Assembly: GCF_016863195.1 (NCBI RefSeq) | Contig: NZ_BOOK01000024.1 | Location: 62,001-126,000, forward strand | From: Paraplanobispora takensis | GTDB lineage: Bacteria; Actinomycetota; Actinomycetes; Streptosporangiales; Streptosporangiaceae | Length of the DNA stretch: 64,000 nucleotides | Reading direction: 5' to 3' | Shown: positions 62,059 through 64,000 of the stretch, piece by piece | Layout of the letters: every line of letters starts with the position of its first letter | Numbering within the stretch: position 1 is the stretch's first letter | Notes under the pieces: model-generated | What the model was told of the DNA's origin: nothing | Database searches by the model: none | What the model saw: the letters and a program-made list of their open reading frames with translations, nothing else | Made by a program: the position numbers and the translations under genes

Positions 62059-63275
62059 CGTTCCTCCTGCGGCCGGATCGCCGTCCAGATCGTCACGGGC
62101 ATCAGGGGCTTCCACCCGGTGAAGCCCCCCACCGGGGCGGCCCTGCTGACCGCCAGCCGTACCAGGTCGCCGCCCAGCTCGCCGTGCCAGGAGGCCAGTA
62201 CCGCCTCGGACTCGACGGTCACCGCGTTGGCCACCAGGCGGCCCCCCGGCCGCAGCGCCCGCCAGCAGGCCTGCACCACCCCGGGTACGGTCACCCCGCC
62301 GCCGACGAAGACGGCGTCGGGCTGCTCCAGCCCGGCGAGCGCGTCGGGGGCGGGCCCGTTCACCACGTTCAGGCCGGGGACGCCGAGCCCGGCCGCGTTC
62401 CGCGCGGCCCTGGCCGCGCGCTCGGGGTCGCGTTCCACCGCGACCGCGCGGTTGGCCCGGTGGGCGCGCATCCATTCGATCGCGATGCTGCCCGCCCCGG
62501 CGCCGACGTCCCACAGCAGCTCGCCGGGGACGGGGGCGAGCCTGGACAGCGTCACCGCGCGCACCTCGGCCTTGGTGAGCTGGCCGTCGTGCTCGAACGC
62601 CGCGTCGGGCAGGCCGGGGACGCAGGGCAGCGGGACCGTTCCGGGACCGGCCCGCAACTCCACGGCGACGATGTTCAGATCCTGGGTCACCGGCAGCGCC
62701 CAGCCTTCCGCCGTCCCGGAGACCAGACGCTCCTCGGGACCGCCGAGCCGTTCCAGGACGGTCATCTGGCTGGCGCCGTACCCGTCGGCGCTCAGCAGCT
62801 GCGCGACCTGGCCGGCGGAGCGGCCGTCGGCCCCCAGGACCAGCACGCGGCGACCCGGTCCGGCCACCGCCCGCAGCGCCTCGACGGGGCCCGTCACGAG
62901 GCTGACCACCTCGACCCGGTCGGCGGCCCAGCCCAGGCGGGCGCAGGCCAGCGAGACCGACGACGGGTGCGGCAGCACCCGGACCCCTCCGGGACCCAGC
63001 AGGCGCACCAGCGTCGTGCCGATGCCGTGGAACATGGGGTCGCCGCTGGCCAGCACGCACACGCGGCGGCCCCGGTGGGCGGCCAGCAGCGAGGGCAGCG
63101 CGGGCAGCAGCGGCGAGGGCCACACCACCCGCTCGGCGGTGGGCTCGGGGACCAGCGCGAGCTGACGGGCGCTGCCCATGAGGACCTCGGCGGCGTGCAG
63201 CTCGCGGCGGGCGGCCTGCGACAGCCCGGCCCAGCCGTCGGCGCCGATGCCGACGACGGTGAGGGCCTCAGACAT
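62055..63275 (-). CDS. cobL: precorrin-6Y C5,15-methyltransferase (decarboxylating) CobL
   Basis: A 406-residue two-domain enzyme. The N-terminal CobE/CbiE-type part has VVGIGADGWAGLSQAARREL and ASGDPMFHGIGTTLVRLLGP; the C-terminal CbiT part has the SAM motif LLWDVGAGAGSIAIEWMRAH near 254 and DAVFVGGGVTVPGVVQACW. It methylates C-5 and C-15 and removes the C-12 acetate carboxyl group. It overlaps cobM downstream and the PPOX gene upstream (eight bases). Confidence 0.95.
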   Translation of the reverse strand: MSEALTVVGIGADGWAGLSQAARRELHAAEVLMGSARQLALVPEPTAERVVWPSPLLPALPSLLAAHRGRRVCVLASGDPMFHGIGTTLVRLLGPGGVRVLPHPSSVSLACARLGWAADRVEVVSLVTGPVEALRAVAGPGRRVLVLGADGRSAGQVAQLLSADGYGASQMTVLERLGGPEERLVSGTAEGWALPVTQDLNIVAVELRAGPGTVPLPCVPGLPDAAFEHDGQLTKAEVRAVTLSRLAPVPGELLWDVGAGAGSIAIEWMRAHRANRAVAVERDPERAARAARNAAGLGVPGLNVVNGPAPDALAGLEQPDAVFVGGGVTVPGVVQACWRALRPGGRLVANAVTVESEAVLASWHGELGGDLVRLAVSRAAPVGGFTGWKPLMPVTIWTAIRPQEER

Positions 63276-63666
63276 TGCCCATCACCCGGGTGACCTGGAT
63301 CTCGATGACGACGCGGGCGGGGTTCTCGCGGGGCTTGCGGTAGCGCTCGGCGTAGCGGCGCTCGGCCTCGGCGACCGGCCCCGGGTCGCGGCGGACGACC
63401 GCGTACCCCTCCAGGGTGGACCAGCGCCGCCCGTCCACCTGGCAGACGGCGACCAGGGCGTCCCGCCCGGCTTCGGCGGCGGCCAGGACGTTGCGGACCT
63501 TGCGGGAGCCCCCCGAGGAGATCACGCGTGCCGTGGCGGTGTCCACGTCCAGCGTCACCCCCACCGGGACGACGTGCGGGGAGCCGTCGGTCCGCATGGT
63601 GGTCAGCGTGCACAGATGACGCTCACGCCAGAAGGCGCGGAACCCGTCTCCGAGATCCTTCAACAC
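63268..63666 (-). CDS. F420/FMN-dependent PPOX-class (split-barrel) oxidoreductase
   Basis: A 132-residue pyridoxamine-5'-phosphate-oxidase-fold protein: LCTLTTMRTDGSPHVVPVGV near 19-38, then ARVISSGGSRKVRNVLAAAE and WSTLEGYAVVRRDP. The short form and lysine-arginine pattern suit the F420-dependent branch (TIGR03618/biliverdin-reductase-like) of actinobacteria. Its stop overlaps cobL by eight bases, so it is probably the first gene of the cobL-cobM operon; a tetrapyrrole-related role is a guess. Confidence 0.85.
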   Translation of the reverse strand: MLKDLGDGFRAFWRERHLCTLTTMRTDGSPHVVPVGVTLDVDTATARVISSGGSRKVRNVLAAAEAGRDALVAVCQVDGRRWSTLEGYAVVRRDPGPVAEAERRYAERYRKPRENPARVVIEIQVTRVMGNV

Positions 63667-63833
63667 CCAGCCCTTCCGTTTGTCACGGTTCAGGGCGACA
63701 TGCTAGCCGTCATCCCGGCTCCTGATCTCCGCCGGGCGCGACGCGTCTGCGCCGGGTACGGCCTCCGCGGGCAGCGACGTCCGGCCCCGGCGGGCGCCGC
63801 CGGAAGGGGAGCTCCCGGCGGCGGGGCGGCGGC

Positions 63834-64000
63834 TCAGCCGCCGGAGTTGTGGATCACCCGCTGGGGGGTCACCCGGACCGTGATGCGCTGCTCCCCCGGC
63901 TGGCGGTAGGGGTAGGTCTCCACGCCCAGATACTTGTTCGCCAGGCGGTCGATGACCTCGTCCGCCCCCTCCAGTTCCAGCTCGGCGGTGCCGGAGACGC
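63834..64000 (-). CDS. PPOX-class oxidoreductase, C-terminal part (runs off the right edge)
   Basis: The last 55 codons read ELEGADEVIDRLANKYLGVE, YPYRQPGEQRITVRVTPQRV and IHNSGG before a TGA. This is the typical end of F420-dependent PPOX-class enzymes, with the conserved ANKYLG and PGE...I.V.P.R pattern. Only the C-terminus is in the window. A gap of 167 bases separates it from the neighbouring PPOX gene. Confidence 0.8.
   Translation of the reverse strand, partial: VSGTAELELEGADEVIDRLANKYLGVETYPYRQPGEQRITVRVTPQRVIHNSGG

Overview
The window comes from a high-GC actinomycete. Support: strong G/C third-position bias, many GTG starts, GTGA/ATGA stop-start overlaps, probable leaderless transcripts, mycothiol- and F420-type enzymes and an IdeR/DmdR-type iron box. 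Gene content suits the Streptosporangiaceae, but that placement is inference. I see no tRNA, rRNA, CRISPR array, phage or intact insertion sequence.

Layout. (1) 0-4.7 kb: detoxification/resistance module (ECF sigma factor with a SnoaL-like tail, DHA2 efflux pump, DinB/TIGR03086-type protein, SnoaL-like protein) beside a divergent TetR regulator whose two operators lie on both promoters. (2) 4.8-5.8 kb: decayed ABC ATPase joined to a beheaded MerR gene. (3) 6.2-7.9 kb: orphan chemoreceptor with a terminator. (4) 7.9-28.8 kb: long leftward gene train with mostly overlapping ends, from a dipeptide-type ABC importer through three SsuD-like monooxygenases, a BisC-type molybdoenzyme, two ABC exporter halves, a DszC/SfnB-like flavoprotein, a flavin reductase, a cupin and a DsbA-like protein, ending with an Old Yellow Enzyme. 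A divergent IclR gene sits upstream. I read it as an organosulfur-scavenging island. (5) 29-32 kb: CHAP protein, iron-regulated siderophore-interacting protein, C4-dicarboxylate carrier with a CRP-like site.

(6) 32.3-42 kb: cobalamin synthesis: cobN behind a cobalamin riboswitch, divergent cobG-cobH-cobIJ, then cobK and cbiD. cobL and cobM lie apart at 61.3-63.3 kb. CobG and CobN (aerobic type) coexist with CbiD (found in anaerobic-type pathways). (7) 42-45.5 kb: ACT-domain protein, hemerythrin, DHA2 pump and a MarR gene fused in frame to a deazaflavin-dependent nitroreductase domain, separated by a 52-bp inverted repeat holding three operator copies. (8) 45.5-48 kb: D,D-carboxypeptidase, D-Ala-D-Ala-type ligase and YgeA/RacX racemase, resembling a van-type peptidoglycan-remodelling cassette without vanRS. 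(9) 48-61 kb: pentapeptide-repeat protein, secreted proteins, nucleoside hydrolase, MFS carrier, CGNR regulator, two-component system with a PepSY protein, MscS-related membrane protein, and a secreted DUF4082/beta-helix protein. (10) 61.3-64 kb: cobM, cobL and two split-barrel (PPOX/F420-type) oxidoreductases, the last cut by the window edge.

The best leads are the sulfur island with its embedded asymmetric ABC exporter, the van-like cassette, the MarR-nitroreductase fusion with its triple operator, and the doubly operated TetR promoter pair.
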